Shown: one piece after another, positions 1-9,152 of the stretch
Layout of the letters: every line of letters begins with the position of its first letter
How positions within the stretch are numbered: position 1 is the stretch's first letter
From: Thermoproteota archaeon
Lineage (GTDB): Archaea; Korarchaeota; Korarchaeia; Korarchaeales; Korarchaeaceae
NCBI GenBank assembly: GCA_027491735.1
Contig: JAOZGP010000023.1
Coordinates: forward strand, 1-64,000
DNA: 64,000 nt
Direction of reading: 5' to 3'
The notes under the pieces: model-generated
The model's database searches: none
Told to the model about the DNA's origin: nothing
What the model saw: the letters and a program-made list of their open reading frames with translations, nothing else
Program-made: the position numbers and the translations under genes

Positions 1-193
1 AGCGGGAGGATGAATCAGGGAGTGGGTTGGAGACTGTTCGTCAGATCAAGTACCCTGCATCGAGCTTCAGGATGGTGAGGTCCTGACTGTACGCTACGAT
101 CGGGCCTTGGCGGTCAAACCAGAGGGAAGGAGTTCTGCTGTGCACCTTCCAACCTCCATGAGGTCTCGTGGCGGAGGTCCTTTTCAGGAGGAC

Positions 194-204
194 AAACTTT
201 TATA
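194..204 (+). promoter_or_regulatory. TATA-like box upstream of FUN14 gene
   Basis: AAACTTTTATA sits about 25-30 bp before the ATG at 229, the spacing expected for a leaderless archaeal transcript. It overlaps the alternative GTG start at 205, which argues against that start. Confidence 0.5.
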
Positions 205-228
205 GTGGCCGAGGAACAGATTCTCCAG

Positions 229-540
229 ATGAACGACATAGTTTCGACTCTTCTGATGGAGGTTGGCTTTCCAGCGGGCCTAGGATTCGTGATAGGGTAC
301 ACACTAAAGAAAATAGCTAAGATAGCCCTTGCGATATTCGGAATATTTCTTCTAGCATTGTACTACCTTCAGATGAGGGGGATTGTGGCCGTAAACACGG
401 AAAAATTGACTGGAGGTCTGAGGAACATAACCGCTTCCGGTCTACAACAGTTCAGCAGCCTCATAAATTTTGTGGTCTCTGGAATACTTCCAGCGGGATC
501 CTTTGTGGCTGGTTTTGCGTTAGGACTCAAGAAGGGATGA
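229..540 (+). CDS. FUN14 family membrane protein
   Basis: A small integral membrane protein of about 103 residues with the FUN14 layout: a glycine-rich first segment (GLGFVIGYTLKK), a strongly hydrophobic second segment (IALAIFGIFLLALYYLQM), and a C-terminal glycine-rich hairpin ending in GFALGLKKG. Archaeal FUN14 proteins are about 100 residues long; their function is unknown, though eukaryotic FUNDC proteins are mitochondrial membrane proteins. A GTG at 205 would add eight residues, but it lies inside the TATA-like box and its nearest Shine-Dalgarno (AGGAGG) is about 13 nt away, so I prefer the leaderless ATG at 229. It is followed by a separate promoter for the ABC operon. The family call is firm; the role is not. 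Confidence 0.8.
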   Translation: MNDIVSTLLMEVGFPAGLGFVIGYTLKKIAKIALAIFGIFLLALYYLQMRGIVAVNTEKLTGGLRNITASGLQQFSSLINFVVSGILPAGSFVAGFALGLKKG

Positions 541-578
541 GTTCTGCTTTGTTACCCGCCTCAACTCTCAACAAATCA

Positions 579-614
579 CTTTAAAAGCGATCCTTGAACC
601 ATGCGGTGGTGATC
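579..614 (+). promoter_or_regulatory. Promoter and ribosome-binding site of ABC operon
   Basis: A TATA-like CTTTAAAAGC (579-588) is followed by GGTGATC (608-614), complementary to the archaeal 16S rRNA 3' end, directly before the ATG at 617. It drives the three-gene importer operon. Confidence 0.55.
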
Positions 615-616
615 TC

Positions 617-1561
617 ATGAGGGGAGGAAGACTTCTCCACGGCATTGTAGCCCTGACAATCATCGCTGTGATGTGCGCGATCTACCTGTCCTCATCGGGA
701 GGGGTAGAGAAAATAAGAGTCGGGACCCTTCAAGGAGGGGTCTCAACGCTTGACGTTGTTCCGATGGTGGATGATAGGAAGTTGGTCAGCGTTAAGTACT
801 TCGATAAGACTCTGAACTTGGCCCAGGCCTTGGAGAAGGGGGATATAGATGTTGCTGTAATACCTGCGGAGATAGTGGCCAAGCTCGACCAGATGGGGGG
901 AGAGGTCAGGATAGTGGCCGTGGATATGTTTCAAAATCAAGCAATAGTGGTCCACCAGGAGAGCGGGATCGAGGAGCTGAAGGACCTCGTTGGCAGGAAG
1001 GTTGGTGTCTTCACGCCAACGGGCACCTATGCCATGTTCAGAACCTACATGACCTTAAGGAGAATACCGCTGGATGGAATGGTCCTTGTTGATAAACCCC
1101 CAGCTCAGCTCGTCCAGGCATTTCAGAGCGGGGAAGTGGATGCAATCGTGATCTGGGAGCCCTTCGTCTCCAAGCTTCTCTGCTCCGGAGGAAGAGTTCT
1201 GGAGAGCTTTTCCTCTCTTGGACAGAACCTCACGGGAAGGAAGCCTGTGATGATAGTCTACGCGGCCTCCAACAAGGCTGTTAGGGAGAAGAGATCTGCT
1301 TTAAGAGAACTGATCAAGCTCAGGATCGAGGCTGCGAAATTCTGGGCCAACAACAGGAACAAAGTAGTTGAGATCCTAACGAAAAAGTACGATCTGACGG
1401 AGGAGGAGGCGAACAGTGTCTACAACCGGGTGGATATCTGGAGGGGAGGCCTGACAAAGGACCTCGAGGAGAACATAATGACGGTCTGGAAACTCGCTTG
1501 GAGGGGGGGCTACCTAAAGAAAGATCCCTCGAACCTTGAGTGGGCTTTCCTGAATCCGTAG
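617..1561 (+). CDS. ABC transporter substrate-binding protein (NrtA/SsuA/ThiY-like)
   Basis: Extracytoplasmic solute receptor of 314 residues. An N-terminal hydrophobic helix (about residues 8-25) acts as signal or anchor; there is no clear lipobox. The body has the type-2 periplasmic-binding fold of the nitrate/sulfonate/taurine/thiamine-precursor group: it starts IRVGTLQGG, then has the GDIDVAVIPAE segment, DLVGRKVGVFTPTGT in the middle, and GEVDAIVIWEP, the usual hinge motif. It is first in an operon with a permease (4 bp downstream) and an ATPase. The ligand cannot be told from sequence: sulfonate, taurine, nitrate, bicarbonate or a pyrimidine are all possible. A canonical Shine-Dalgarno just before the ATG fixes the start. 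Confidence 0.85.
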   Translation: MRGGRLLHGIVALTIIAVMCAIYLSSSGGVEKIRVGTLQGGVSTLDVVPMVDDRKLVSVKYFDKTLNLAQALEKGDIDVAVIPAEIVAKLDQMGGEVRIVAVDMFQNQAIVVHQESGIEELKDLVGRKVGVFTPTGTYAMFRTYMTLRRIPLDGMVLVDKPPAQLVQAFQSGEVDAIVIWEPFVSKLLCSGGRVLESFSSLGQNLTGRKPVMIVYAASNKAVREKRSALRELIKLRIEAAKFWANNRNKVVEILTKKYDLTEEEANSVYNRVDIWRGGLTKDLEENIMTVWKLAWRGGYLKKDPSNLEWAFLNP

Positions 1562-1565
1562 GAGG

Positions 1566-2312
1566 GTGTCTGCCATAGAGGATCTCAGAGGTTGGGCGGT
1601 GGTGATCTCCCTTTCCTTCATTGGATGGGAAGCGCTCAGCCTGTGGAATCCCAGATTCATACCGGACCCAGCAGGCGTTGTGATCTACCTCCTCAGCACA
1701 GATCCCAGAGAACTGCTCGGTAACATGGCCATAACGATATCCAACTCCACTCAGGGGTTCTTCCTGGGTTCTCTCCTTGGAATCGGACTGATCTGTTTGT
1801 CCTACTTCAGCGACCTTCTTAGGTCCTCGATAAGAGTTCTCAACACGGTCGTCCAGAGCATTTCGGTGTTGGTCTGGACGATAATATTCGTCATGGTGTT
1901 CGGGGTCCTGAGCTTCATACCATCGGTTCTGGTCACGGCCATGGTCGTCCTGCCCGTTGTGCTCTCAAACCTGATAACCTCTATGGAGGCTGTGGATGAG
2001 AAGCTTCTCGATCTGACCTTTTTGCTGGGAGCCAGCAGGAAGGACGAGCTTGTGGACGTGATACTTCCCTCCAGCCTCCCCTATTTGGCCTCAGCAGCTA
2101 GGGTGGGTTATGGTCTTGCTCTGAGAATAAGCGTTGTTGCTGAAGCCTTCGGGAGCAGCGGAGGGATAGGGTTCATGATAGTTCACTGCTACAACCTGAT
2201 GGACCCAAAGGGGGTTTTCGCCTGGTCCCTCTTCCTGGTGGTCCTGATGATATTCGTGGATAAGCTGGTCTTCAAACCTCTGGAGAGGTACGCCATGAGA
2301 TGGAAGCTGTGA
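1566..2312 (+). CDS. ABC transporter permease (SsuC/TauC-like)
   Basis: Inner-membrane subunit of 248 residues with about six predicted transmembrane helices. The cytoplasmic EAA-type loop that docks with the ATPase is visible as LLGASRKDELVDVILPSSLP, typical of the SsuC/TauC/NrtB family. The GTG start lies 4 bp after the binding-protein stop and the 3' end overlaps the ATPase gene by 13 bp, so the three genes are translated together. It works with the flanking subunits to import an undetermined small anion or vitamin precursor. Confidence 0.85.
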   Translation: MSAIEDLRGWAVVISLSFIGWEALSLWNPRFIPDPAGVVIYLLSTDPRELLGNMAITISNSTQGFFLGSLLGIGLICLSYFSDLLRSSIRVLNTVVQSISVLVWTIIFVMVFGVLSFIPSVLVTAMVVLPVVLSNLITSMEAVDEKLLDLTFLLGASRKDELVDVILPSSLPYLASAARVGYGLALRISVVAEAFGSSGGIGFMIVHCYNLMDPKGVFAWSLFLVVLMIFVDKLVFKPLERYAMRWKL

Positions 2313-2965
2313 TAGTGGAGAAAGTCACGAAGAGCTTCGATGAAAAGCTTGTGCTGGACAGGATATCCTTTTCTGTGGAGAGAGGAGAGTTTCTGGCTAT
2401 TGTTGGGCCTAATGGGTCCGGGAAGACTACTCTCCTCAGAGTGATAGCCGGCGTGTTAAAACCTGACTTCGGTAGGGTGGAGGTCCGAGGAAGCATAGGA
2501 GTGGTTCCACAGGAGAACCTCCTCCTTCCCTGGAAGAAGATAGGCTCGAACATAGAGCTTGGACTGAAGTTCCGCAGGGTTCCTGAGGAGGAGAGGAGGG
2601 ACAAGGTCAGAAAGATGGCATCCTTCCTCGGAATAGAGGAATATCTGGATCTCTATCCATGGAAGGTGAGCGGAGGGATCGCCAGGAAGTCTGCTATAGC
2701 GCGGGCTCTGGTGCTCGACCCTGACATACTTCTACTGGACGAACCGCTTACAGGTCTGGACATCTCCTCCAGGGAAAACCTGACAGAATCCCTGACAAAG
2801 CTGAGGGGAAAGATAACCGTGATCCTGGTCACCCACAGCATGGAGGAGGTATTCACATTGGCCGACAGGGTTGTCATGCTCACTCCAAGACCGGCTAGAG
2901 TGGCTTCAGTGTTCAGAACCGGTGAGATAAGCGAGAGAGATCTCAAAGACTTCCTGATGGGATGA
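2300..2965 (+). CDS. ABC transporter ATP-binding protein (SsuB/TauB-like)
   Basis: ATPase subunit of 221 residues powering the adjacent permease. Walker A is GPNGSGKTT (about residues 34-42), the Q-loop VVPQENLLLPWKK is of the nitrate/taurine type, Walker B plus catalytic Glu is ILLLDEPLTGLD, and the H-loop is VTHSMEE. The ABC signature reads VSGGIARKSAIARAL rather than LSGGxxQRxAxARAL, an unusual but still plausible version because the SGG core is intact. The gene overlaps the permease by 13 bp and ends the operon. Confidence 0.85.
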   Translation: MEAVIVEKVTKSFDEKLVLDRISFSVERGEFLAIVGPNGSGKTTLLRVIAGVLKPDFGRVEVRGSIGVVPQENLLLPWKKIGSNIELGLKFRRVPEEERRDKVRKMASFLGIEEYLDLYPWKVSGGIARKSAIARALVLDPDILLLDEPLTGLDISSRENLTESLTKLRGKITVILVTHSMEEVFTLADRVVMLTPRPARVASVFRTGEISERDLKDFLMG

Positions 2966-3064
2966 TCACACCAAATCAGAGGTTGAGATGTCCTTGAGGA
3001 TTATGGCTGCAGAGGATGGGCGAATCAACGGGCCTACAGGCGATCTCCACGTCTCAGGTGTTGC

Positions 3065-3970
3065 TCACAGATAGCTCAGTATGGGTCCTAACCCGGCCAG
3101 AATGCCGACGAGAAGGTTCATGTTGAACACGTCTGGTACCATCCTCAGGTTCCTCAGGACCATGAGATCTCCTCCGAGGGAGAGGATTGAAGCCAGCACA
3201 GCGGATGGGACGGCCACGAACTTAAGTGGACACCTGAAGGAACCTTCTATCAGGAGGATCGCGGACATGAGGTGCATGACCAGAGATGCCAGCACGGCCC
3301 TTCTCGATCCCAGTCTGCTGGGCAGGCTCCCCAGCCCGAACCTTCTGTCAAAGTCCTCATCCATTATGGAATATACAACATCGACCCCGGCTATCCACAG
3401 AGACACGGCCACAGCGTAGTCCCATGGGACCTTGGCGAGAGCATCCATCAGACTAAAGGCAGCCCCACCGTAGGCTCCTATCGCTCCCCCCATTACCGAG
3501 AGACCTAGAACAGCTCCCAGGTGTAGGTGAGGAAGGCAGTGCAATCTCTTAGCGTAGGGATAGCTCATTGCCACCAAGTAAACGACAGGACTCAAAGCAA
3601 AGGCATAGAAGTTGAGAAGATATGCAGATATGAAGAAAATCGAGCTTCCAAGCACTACAACAATCCAGGCTTCCTTCTTCGTCACAGATCCGGTTATCAA
3701 AGGACGATTTCTTGTTCTGGGGTTCATCCCGTCTATCTTCAGATCAGCTATGTTGTTGTAGGCCACGGAGGCGGTCCTCAATCCGAAGAGCGCTGTGAAT
3801 ATGAGAAGGCAGATCCAGAGATCAGGAACGCTTTTGATGGCCAGAAAAGCCCCCACATAGGCAAAAGGAAGACTGAACACCATATGCTCAATTCTTATAA
3901 GCCTGAGGTAAGCTTTGATCTTCCCTCTTCCATCTCTTCCAGGATCCCAGGCCGGGGCCTCAGAGTCCAT
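3065..3970 (-). CDS. UbiA family prenyltransferase
   Basis: Membrane prenyltransferase of 301 residues with eight to nine hydrophobic segments. Both Mg-diphosphate binding motifs of the family are present: N72-D76-D80 (NNIADLKID) with GMNPRTRNRP after it, and a second acidic motif around D204-D208 (SIMDEDFD). The family moves a polyprenyl chain from its diphosphate to an acceptor such as 4-hydroxybenzoate, dihydroxynaphthoate or a glycerophosphate lipid. The start overlaps the end of the upstream UbiD gene by 11 bp, so the pair is cotranscribed. That pairing points to aromatic quinone synthesis, with prenylation beside decarboxylation, but the exact acceptor is inferred. Confidence 0.85.
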   Translation of the reverse strand: MDSEAPAWDPGRDGRGKIKAYLRLIRIEHMVFSLPFAYVGAFLAIKSVPDLWICLLIFTALFGLRTASVAYNNIADLKIDGMNPRTRNRPLITGSVTKKEAWIVVVLGSSIFFISAYLLNFYAFALSPVVYLVAMSYPYAKRLHCLPHLHLGAVLGLSVMGGAIGAYGGAAFSLMDALAKVPWDYAVAVSLWIAGVDVVYSIMDEDFDRRFGLGSLPSRLGSRRAVLASLVMHLMSAILLIEGSFRCPLKFVAVPSAVLASILSLGGDLMVLRNLRMVPDVFNMNLLVGILAGLGPILSYL

Positions 3971-5396
3971 ATTCGTTCCACCTCCGGTCGACGAGTCTTA
4001 CGGTCTCCTCATCTGGCTCAACCTCCTCGGGCCACTCAGCACCGTACTCCTCCTTAAACTTCCTGGTTGCGTCCACCCCCATCTTGCTTCCATACCCGGG
4101 GGTCGATGTCGTGTGATCTATCTGATCGTTGGCCGCCCCCTCCACTATAAGAACGTCCCTTCTGGGATCGACCGTTGAAGCTATGGCGTAGAGGACCTGA
4201 TTCATGTTATGGACGTTCACGTCTTCATCGACCACCACTATGATCCTCGTGAGGCTGAACTGTCCGAGACCCCAGAGTCCCATGATGACCTTCTTGGCGT
4301 GCCCAGGGAACATCTTCCTTATTGACACCACAGCGATGCCCTGAAACATCCCGTGAACAGGAAAATTCACGTCCACAACCTCTGGGAGCAGCATTCTTAT
4401 CAACGGCAGGAAGACTCTTTCCACAGCTTTTCCTATCCAAGCGTCCTCAAGGGGAGGCTTACCCACTACTGTTGCGTGAAGGATCGGACGTTCCCTGCAG
4501 GTTATCCTCTCTATATGCATCACGGAGAAGTAACTGGGAGGCGTGTAATATCCCCAGTGGTCTCCGAATGGACCCTCTAGTTCTACATTGTCCGGCCTCA
4601 CATAACCCTCTATGAGCAGCTCAGCCCTCGCTGGCACAAGGATCTCGTCCTCAGTTACCTTCATCATCTCTATTCCTCCTCCAGCCACAAGGCTGGCGAA
4701 CAGCAGCTTATCCATTGGATAGGGAACGGGGGCTACTCCTGTGAAAGCTGTAGCTGGATCAGCTCCAACAGCTATCACCACGTGTAGCTTGTCCTTCCCC
4801 GCACGCTTACAGTTCTCCAGAAATATGGGGGAGTTCTTGTGGACCTGCCAGTGAATAACAGCCCTTCTTCCACTTTTTATCTGAATCCTATAGACACCTA
4901 TGTCCTGAATGCCTGTTTCCGGATCCCTTGTGAAGACCAGAGGATATGTGAGATACCTCCCTCCATCCTTCGGCCAGGTCTTCAGGGCGGGCACCTCATC
5001 CATTGAGGAGAGCTCAACGTCCCTCACCGGACCTCGAGAGACGATCTTAGGAATGAACTTCCTCATAGACATAAGCTTGCTCAGGGCTCTAACCTTCTTT
5101 CCGAGCCCACCCATGGGTCTCATGGCCAGAATCTCCGTGAGCTTCTCCCCTATTGACTCGAGACTCTCCACACCAAAGGCCACCCTGAAAAACTCCATCC
5201 CACCGAATATGTTTCCGACTATCCTCCAGTCGGGAAAGCCCCTTATCCTCTCAAAGAGAACGGCGTTTCCTCCTCTATACATCTGCCTTCTCAGGATCTC
5301 AGCGACCTCCAGGTGAGGATCAACTTCGACCTTGACCCTGCTGAGCATCCCTCTGGAGTCGAGAGAGGAGAGGTACTCCCTCAGGTCAGCGTGCAT
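3960..5396 (-). CDS. UbiD family decarboxylase
   Basis: Protein of 478 residues matching the UbiD family, which decarboxylates aromatic or alpha,beta-unsaturated acids using prenylated FMN made by UbiX. Family features include YRIQIKSGRRAVIHWQVH near residue 170-190, the GADPATAFTGVAPVP segment, the catalytic E-x(n)-E region (ELLIEGYV, then ELEGPFGDHWGYY), and DEDVNVHNMNQVLYAIAS near the C-terminus. Length is normal. No UbiX gene lies in the window. It overlaps the UbiA gene by 11 bp, suggesting joint work in quinone biosynthesis. The ATG at 5396 begins MHADLREYL, the usual N-terminus. Confidence 0.88.
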   Translation of the reverse strand: MHADLREYLSSLDSRGMLSRVKVEVDPHLEVAEILRRQMYRGGNAVLFERIRGFPDWRIVGNIFGGMEFFRVAFGVESLESIGEKLTEILAMRPMGGLGKKVRALSKLMSMRKFIPKIVSRGPVRDVELSSMDEVPALKTWPKDGGRYLTYPLVFTRDPETGIQDIGVYRIQIKSGRRAVIHWQVHKNSPIFLENCKRAGKDKLHVVIAVGADPATAFTGVAPVPYPMDKLLFASLVAGGGIEMMKVTEDEILVPARAELLIEGYVRPDNVELEGPFGDHWGYYTPPSYFSVMHIERITCRERPILHATVVGKPPLEDAWIGKAVERVFLPLIRMLLPEVVDVNFPVHGMFQGIAVVSIRKMFPGHAKKVIMGLWGLGQFSLTRIIVVVDEDVNVHNMNQVLYAIASTVDPRRDVLIVEGAANDQIDHTTSTPGYGSKMGVDATRKFKEEYGAEWPEEVEPDEETVRLVDRRWNEYGL

Positions 5397-5449
5397 AAGA
5401 GAGAGTACCTCCTCTTCCTTAAGATGATTACCTGTTCGTCGGTCCGGGG

Positions 5450-5459
5450 ATTTTTTATT
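5450..5459 (+). promoter_or_regulatory. TATA-like box of tmcA
   Basis: ATTTTTTATT lies about 27 bp before the GTG/ATG pair at 5479/5482, giving a leaderless transcript. Confidence 0.5.
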
Positions 5460-5481
5460 CCGGTGAAGTGATGTCGTTGTG

Positions 5482-7707
5482 ATGGATCCGACCGAGGTCC
5501 TCGTGAAGATAGCAAGGGAGGCCAGGAAGAGCTGGGAGAGAAGGGTTGTTGTGCTCAGGGGATATGAACCCTCACAGCTGGCTCCCTTCCTCAGGCTTCT
5601 CTCATCGGAGAGAAGGGTAAAAGTTCTTTATGCTGGAACCAGAGAGGACAGCAGACTTGAACACGAGAAAGCCCTATCCATGGAGAACGTTGATCTAGAG
5701 GCCATAGACATGGATGATTCGACCAAGATCTTGGGCAAGACCTATGACCTCCTCATAATGGACGTCTCCAAACAGTTCCGTCCCAACGACCTCGGGGCCC
5801 TTGTGGAGACTGTCGGAGGGGGAGGTCTGATCCTCATAACCCTACCCGAGGACTGGACCGAGAGGTTGACTCTATTTCAGAGAAACCTAATCTCCCCGCC
5901 ATACGCGTCTGGGGATGTGAGACAGACCTTCAAGAAGAGGTTCCTGTCCAGCTTGGGCGTTCCCGGGATATGGTTGATGACCAAGGACTCAGTCGTTGGC
6001 ATCAAGAGGATTGAGAAGCACGAACTTCCGAGCAGGATGGAATTGGATGATCCTGTTGAAAGTCTGGTTATGTCGGAGGACCAGCTTCGAGTTCTCAGGA
6101 CGATTCGAGCTGCTGCTTCCTCCAGGTCGAGGCAAGCGATCGTGATAACGGCAAACAGGGGGAGGGGCAAGTCAGCTGCTCTAGGTCTGGCGATATCTCA
6201 GCTCCTAGGGCAGAGATTGGTCAAGACGATTGGGGTCACCTCAGCCTCTATAGATGGAGTTCAGGTTCTGTTCGACTTCATAAAGAGGGGTCTTGAATCC
6301 CAAGGCATAAGATATAGCGAGGTCAGGCGAGATGACAACGTTGTCTCCATAATGGCCAGGGGGAGGGTCGTCTTCTATAGATCCCCTCTTTCAATGTCCG
6401 AACTGAAGATAAGAACCAAGGTCGTGGACGAAGCAGCCACGATACCCGTACACCTGCTTTTAAGGATTGTGAGAAGGAGTAAGTTGTCCCTTTCTGCTAC
6501 CACAGTCCACGGTTACGAGGGGTCGGGAAGGGGATTCACGATGAAGTTCCTCTCCTACCTGGAAAGGGCCAAGGACATCGACTTCAGGAGGCTTGAGATG
6601 ACGACTCCGATAAGGTATCCAGAGAATGACCCAGTGGAGAGGTGGCTCTATGACCTTCTCCTGCTCGATGCGGAACCAGCCGATATAGATGAAATAGGGG
6701 AACTGGAGTACGTGAAGATGGATCCCGAAAGCGTGGACGAGGAGATGCTGAGGGAGTTCTATGGAATATACGTCTTAGCCCACTACAGAAATAGACCGAA
6801 CGACTTGGCCACGATGCTGGAAGCCCCCCACCACCACATGAGAGCCCTTCTCACGGGAGGCAAGGTGGTGGCATCAGCACAGATATGTGAGGAGGGGAGG
6901 TTGACAAGGAACCTCGTTGAGAACATCCTCAGGAGGGAGGAAAGTCCTCCGGGCCACATGATACCATCGAGGATAGCGGTTCACTATGGATACAAGTCTT
7001 TCTCTAAGCTCTGGGGGTGGAGGATAGTCAGGATAGCGGTCCATCCAAGGTTCCAGAGGAAGGGTATCGGGTCCAGAATGCTGGAGTTCATCTTCCAGGA
7101 AGCTGAAAGAGAGGGAGTCGACTGGATTGGAGCTAGCTTCGGCGCCTCTCCAGACCTGATAAACTTCTGGATGAAGAACGGGTTTGTACCAGTGCATCTG
7201 AGTCCTCAGAGAAACAACTCATCTGGTGAGTACAGTCTGTTCGTGCTGAAGCCCCTGAGTGGGAGGGCCAGGGAGCTCATACATGAGCTCAACCTCGAGC
7301 TCAGGAATAGGATACTGGAGTCAGCCCACGACGTGTACTTCGACATGAACCCGGAGATCCTGAGGCAGCTTCTATCCTTCCCCAAAACTAGGGGGGAGCT
7401 GAAGCTCAGACAATCCCAGAAGATCAGACTGAAGGACTACCTCCGGGACCTGAGCACCTACGAGATGGCGTCCGATGCCATAAGAAGGCTCCTCATAACC
7501 TACCTTCTCACATCAGACGGAGTGGACCCCAAGCTCGTCAGGGTGCTCCTGGCCAAGAACCTGCAGGGAAAACCCTGGTCCTCGGTGATGAGGCTCGCCA
7601 GGGTGAAAAACCTAAATGACGCCCTGGCATTCATAAAGGACTGCGTCAGGCAGATGTACTCGACTGTGTCTGGTGGGGATGATAGACGGAATGCTAATGA
7701 ACCCTAG
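5482..7707 (+). CDS. tmcA: tRNA/RNA cytidine acetyltransferase TmcA
   Basis: A 741-residue member of the TmcA/Kre33/NAT10 family, which makes N4-acetylcytidine in tRNA, and in some archaea widely in RNA, using acetyl-CoA and ATP. Visible parts in order: the N-terminal domain (1-170), a RecA-like helicase module with P-loop ANRGRGKSAA near residue 225 and a Walker-B-like VVDEAATIPV near 316, a GNAT acetyl-CoA binding core (RIAVHPRFQRKGIGSRML, about 515-532), and an alpha-helical C-terminal tail. Length fits archaeal TmcA. GTG 5479 and ATG 5482 are adjacent candidate starts; the TATA spacing supports leaderless initiation at either. It is divergent from the UbiD gene. Confidence 0.92.
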   Translation: MDPTEVLVKIAREARKSWERRVVVLRGYEPSQLAPFLRLLSSERRVKVLYAGTREDSRLEHEKALSMENVDLEAIDMDDSTKILGKTYDLLIMDVSKQFRPNDLGALVETVGGGGLILITLPEDWTERLTLFQRNLISPPYASGDVRQTFKKRFLSSLGVPGIWLMTKDSVVGIKRIEKHELPSRMELDDPVESLVMSEDQLRVLRTIRAAASSRSRQAIVITANRGRGKSAALGLAISQLLGQRLVKTIGVTSASIDGVQVLFDFIKRGLESQGIRYSEVRRDDNVVSIMARGRVVFYRSPLSMSELKIRTKVVDEAATIPVHLLLRIVRRSKLSLSATTVHGYEGSGRGFTMKFLSYLERAKDIDFRRLEMTTPIRYPENDPVERWLYDLLLLDAEPADIDEIGELEYVKMDPESVDEEMLREFYGIYVLAHYRNRPNDLATMLEAPHHHMRALLTGGKVVASAQICEEGRLTRNLVENILRREESPPGHMIPSRIAVHYGYKSFSKLWGWRIVRIAVHPRFQRKGIGSRMLEFIFQEAEREGVDWIGASFGASPDLINFWMKNGFVPVHLSPQRNNSSGEYSLFVLKPLSGRARELIHELNLELRNRILESAHDVYFDMNPEILRQLLSFPKTRGELKLRQSQKIRLKDYLRDLSTYEMASDAIRRLLITYLLTSDGVDPKLVRVLLAKNLQGKPWSSVMRLARVKNLNDALAFIKDCVRQMYSTVSGGDDRRNANEP

Positions 7708-7723
7708 GCCCATCGTCGATCAT

Positions 7724-7735
7724 CCTTTTATATCC
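7724..7735 (+). promoter_or_regulatory. TATA-like box of PKD protein gene
   Basis: CCTTTTATATCC lies about 30 bp before the ATG at 7761 in a short gap after tmcA. Confidence 0.5.
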
Positions 7736-7760
7736 ATCCTGAACAAGCTTCACAGAGAAC

Positions 7761-9152
7761 ATGAAGAAACTGTCCTCTTTGATGTTTCTCATGCTTCTGA
7801 TCGCGCCCATGCACCTCAGCGCAGGTAGATGCCCTCTGGGAGGGAACAACCCTCCTGTAGCATCAATAACCAGCTATACAGTTTCTCCGGATGGCCGCAG
7901 GGTCACCTTCAACCTGAAGTTCAGCGATCCGGACGGGGACTCCATAGTAAGCTGGTACTTCGATTTTGGGGACGGGAAGATCGAGAACAAAACGACAGCT
8001 CCTCCACACACCTTAGCTCATACCTACAAACACTTCGGCTCGTACGACGTGGTTTTCAGGGTTAAGGACAAGTTCGGAGCTTGGTCGAGGCCCTACAAGG
8101 AGACAATATGGGTCTCTCCATCTAACATGCCTCCAAAAGCCGTCATAGAGTACATAGGACCTAACCCGGCAATCGTGGGACAGGCGGTAACCTTCAAAGG
8201 ATACGGTGTTGACCCGAACGGCTACTCCATAAAGTCCTGGATGTGGGACTTCGACGATGGTGGAAAGGCAGAGGGGAGGGGATCAGAATCTCAGGTGACC
8301 CACTCCTTCTCCAAGCCTGGCGTCTACATAGTCAGGTTTGCTGTCAAAAACTCCAAGGACAAGTGGTCCACGTGGGACGTCGTGGCCGTGAGGGTTGTCA
8401 CCGTGGAACAACAGAAAAACGTACCCCCGACTATCCAGGGACTTGTCTTCTCTCCTCAGAATCCGAAGGTCAACGATGAGGTGAAGTTCACGGTCTCTGC
8501 TATGGATCAGGACGGCGAGATCAAATATGCTCTCTGGAGCTTCGGTGACGGAACCACCCAGAGGGACGGTGTGAGGGTTACCCACAGATATATCCAGTCG
8601 GGAACGTACATGGTCTCCGTGAGGGTGGTCGACGACGGAGGAGCCACCTCAGAAACCTTCACGATCAAGGTGACTGTGACGGGGAACAAACCTCCAGCAG
8701 CAACAATTCTTGATCTGAGGATCAACGGACTGAACGTATCTCTGAACGGGATAGGCTCCGATCCAGATGGCCAGGCGGTCAAGTTCAGGGTGGACTGGGG
8801 TGATGGTCGGGTGACTGAGGGAGAGCTCAAGGGCAATGGCGTGCCCACGGGATTGCTGAAGCACACGTACGAGGTCTCAGGAAACTACACCCTGAAGTTC
8901 GCTGTGATGGACGATCAGGGAGCATGGTCCCAACCAGTCATCAGGAGCGTCTTGATCAAGAATGTGAAGAATCTCAACCAGACAAGCCTGCTGGGCATAC
9001 TGGCCGCCGCCTTGGCGGGAACTGTGGCTGTGGCCCTGGCGTTTGTTGTCAGAAGGGGAAGTTCTGGGTTGAAAAGAGCCAAAAAGGCGAAATTCTGGGC
9101 GAAGAAGAGGAAGTTTGGGAAGTTCAGAGTGAGAGGATCATATTCACGGTGA
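7761..9152 (+). CDS. Secreted, membrane-anchored PKD-repeat protein
   Basis: Surface protein of 463 residues. Signal peptide at 1-21 (KKLSSLMFLMLLIAPMHLSAG), then four consecutive PKD-type beta-sandwich domains (about 27-115, 120-212, 220-305, 308-395). Each carries the hallmark D-G/N-D-G turn, a central FGDG or WDFDDG motif, and H-T/S-Y/F-x(3)-G-x-Y before the last strands. A C-terminal helix (about 411-433, LLGILAAALAGTVAVALAF) and a lysine/arginine-rich cytoplasmic tail anchor it. PKD domains usually mediate protein-protein or glycan contacts in cell envelopes, so this is likely an S-layer-associated or adhesive stalk. No enzymatic domain is visible. Its 3' end overlaps the convergent gene by 29 bp. 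Confidence 0.85.
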   Translation: MKKLSSLMFLMLLIAPMHLSAGRCPLGGNNPPVASITSYTVSPDGRRVTFNLKFSDPDGDSIVSWYFDFGDGKIENKTTAPPHTLAHTYKHFGSYDVVFRVKDKFGAWSRPYKETIWVSPSNMPPKAVIEYIGPNPAIVGQAVTFKGYGVDPNGYSIKSWMWDFDDGGKAEGRGSESQVTHSFSKPGVYIVRFAVKNSKDKWSTWDVVAVRVVTVEQQKNVPPTIQGLVFSPQNPKVNDEVKFTVSAMDQDGEIKYALWSFGDGTTQRDGVRVTHRYIQSGTYMVSVRVVDDGGATSETFTIKVTVTGNKPPAATILDLRINGLNVSLNGIGSDPDGQAVKFRVDWGDGRVTEGELKGNGVPTGLLKHTYEVSGNYTLKFAVMDDQGAWSQPVIRSVLIKNVKNLNQTSLLGILAAALAGTVAVALAFVVRRGSSGLKRAKKAKFWAKKRKFGKFRVRGSYSR

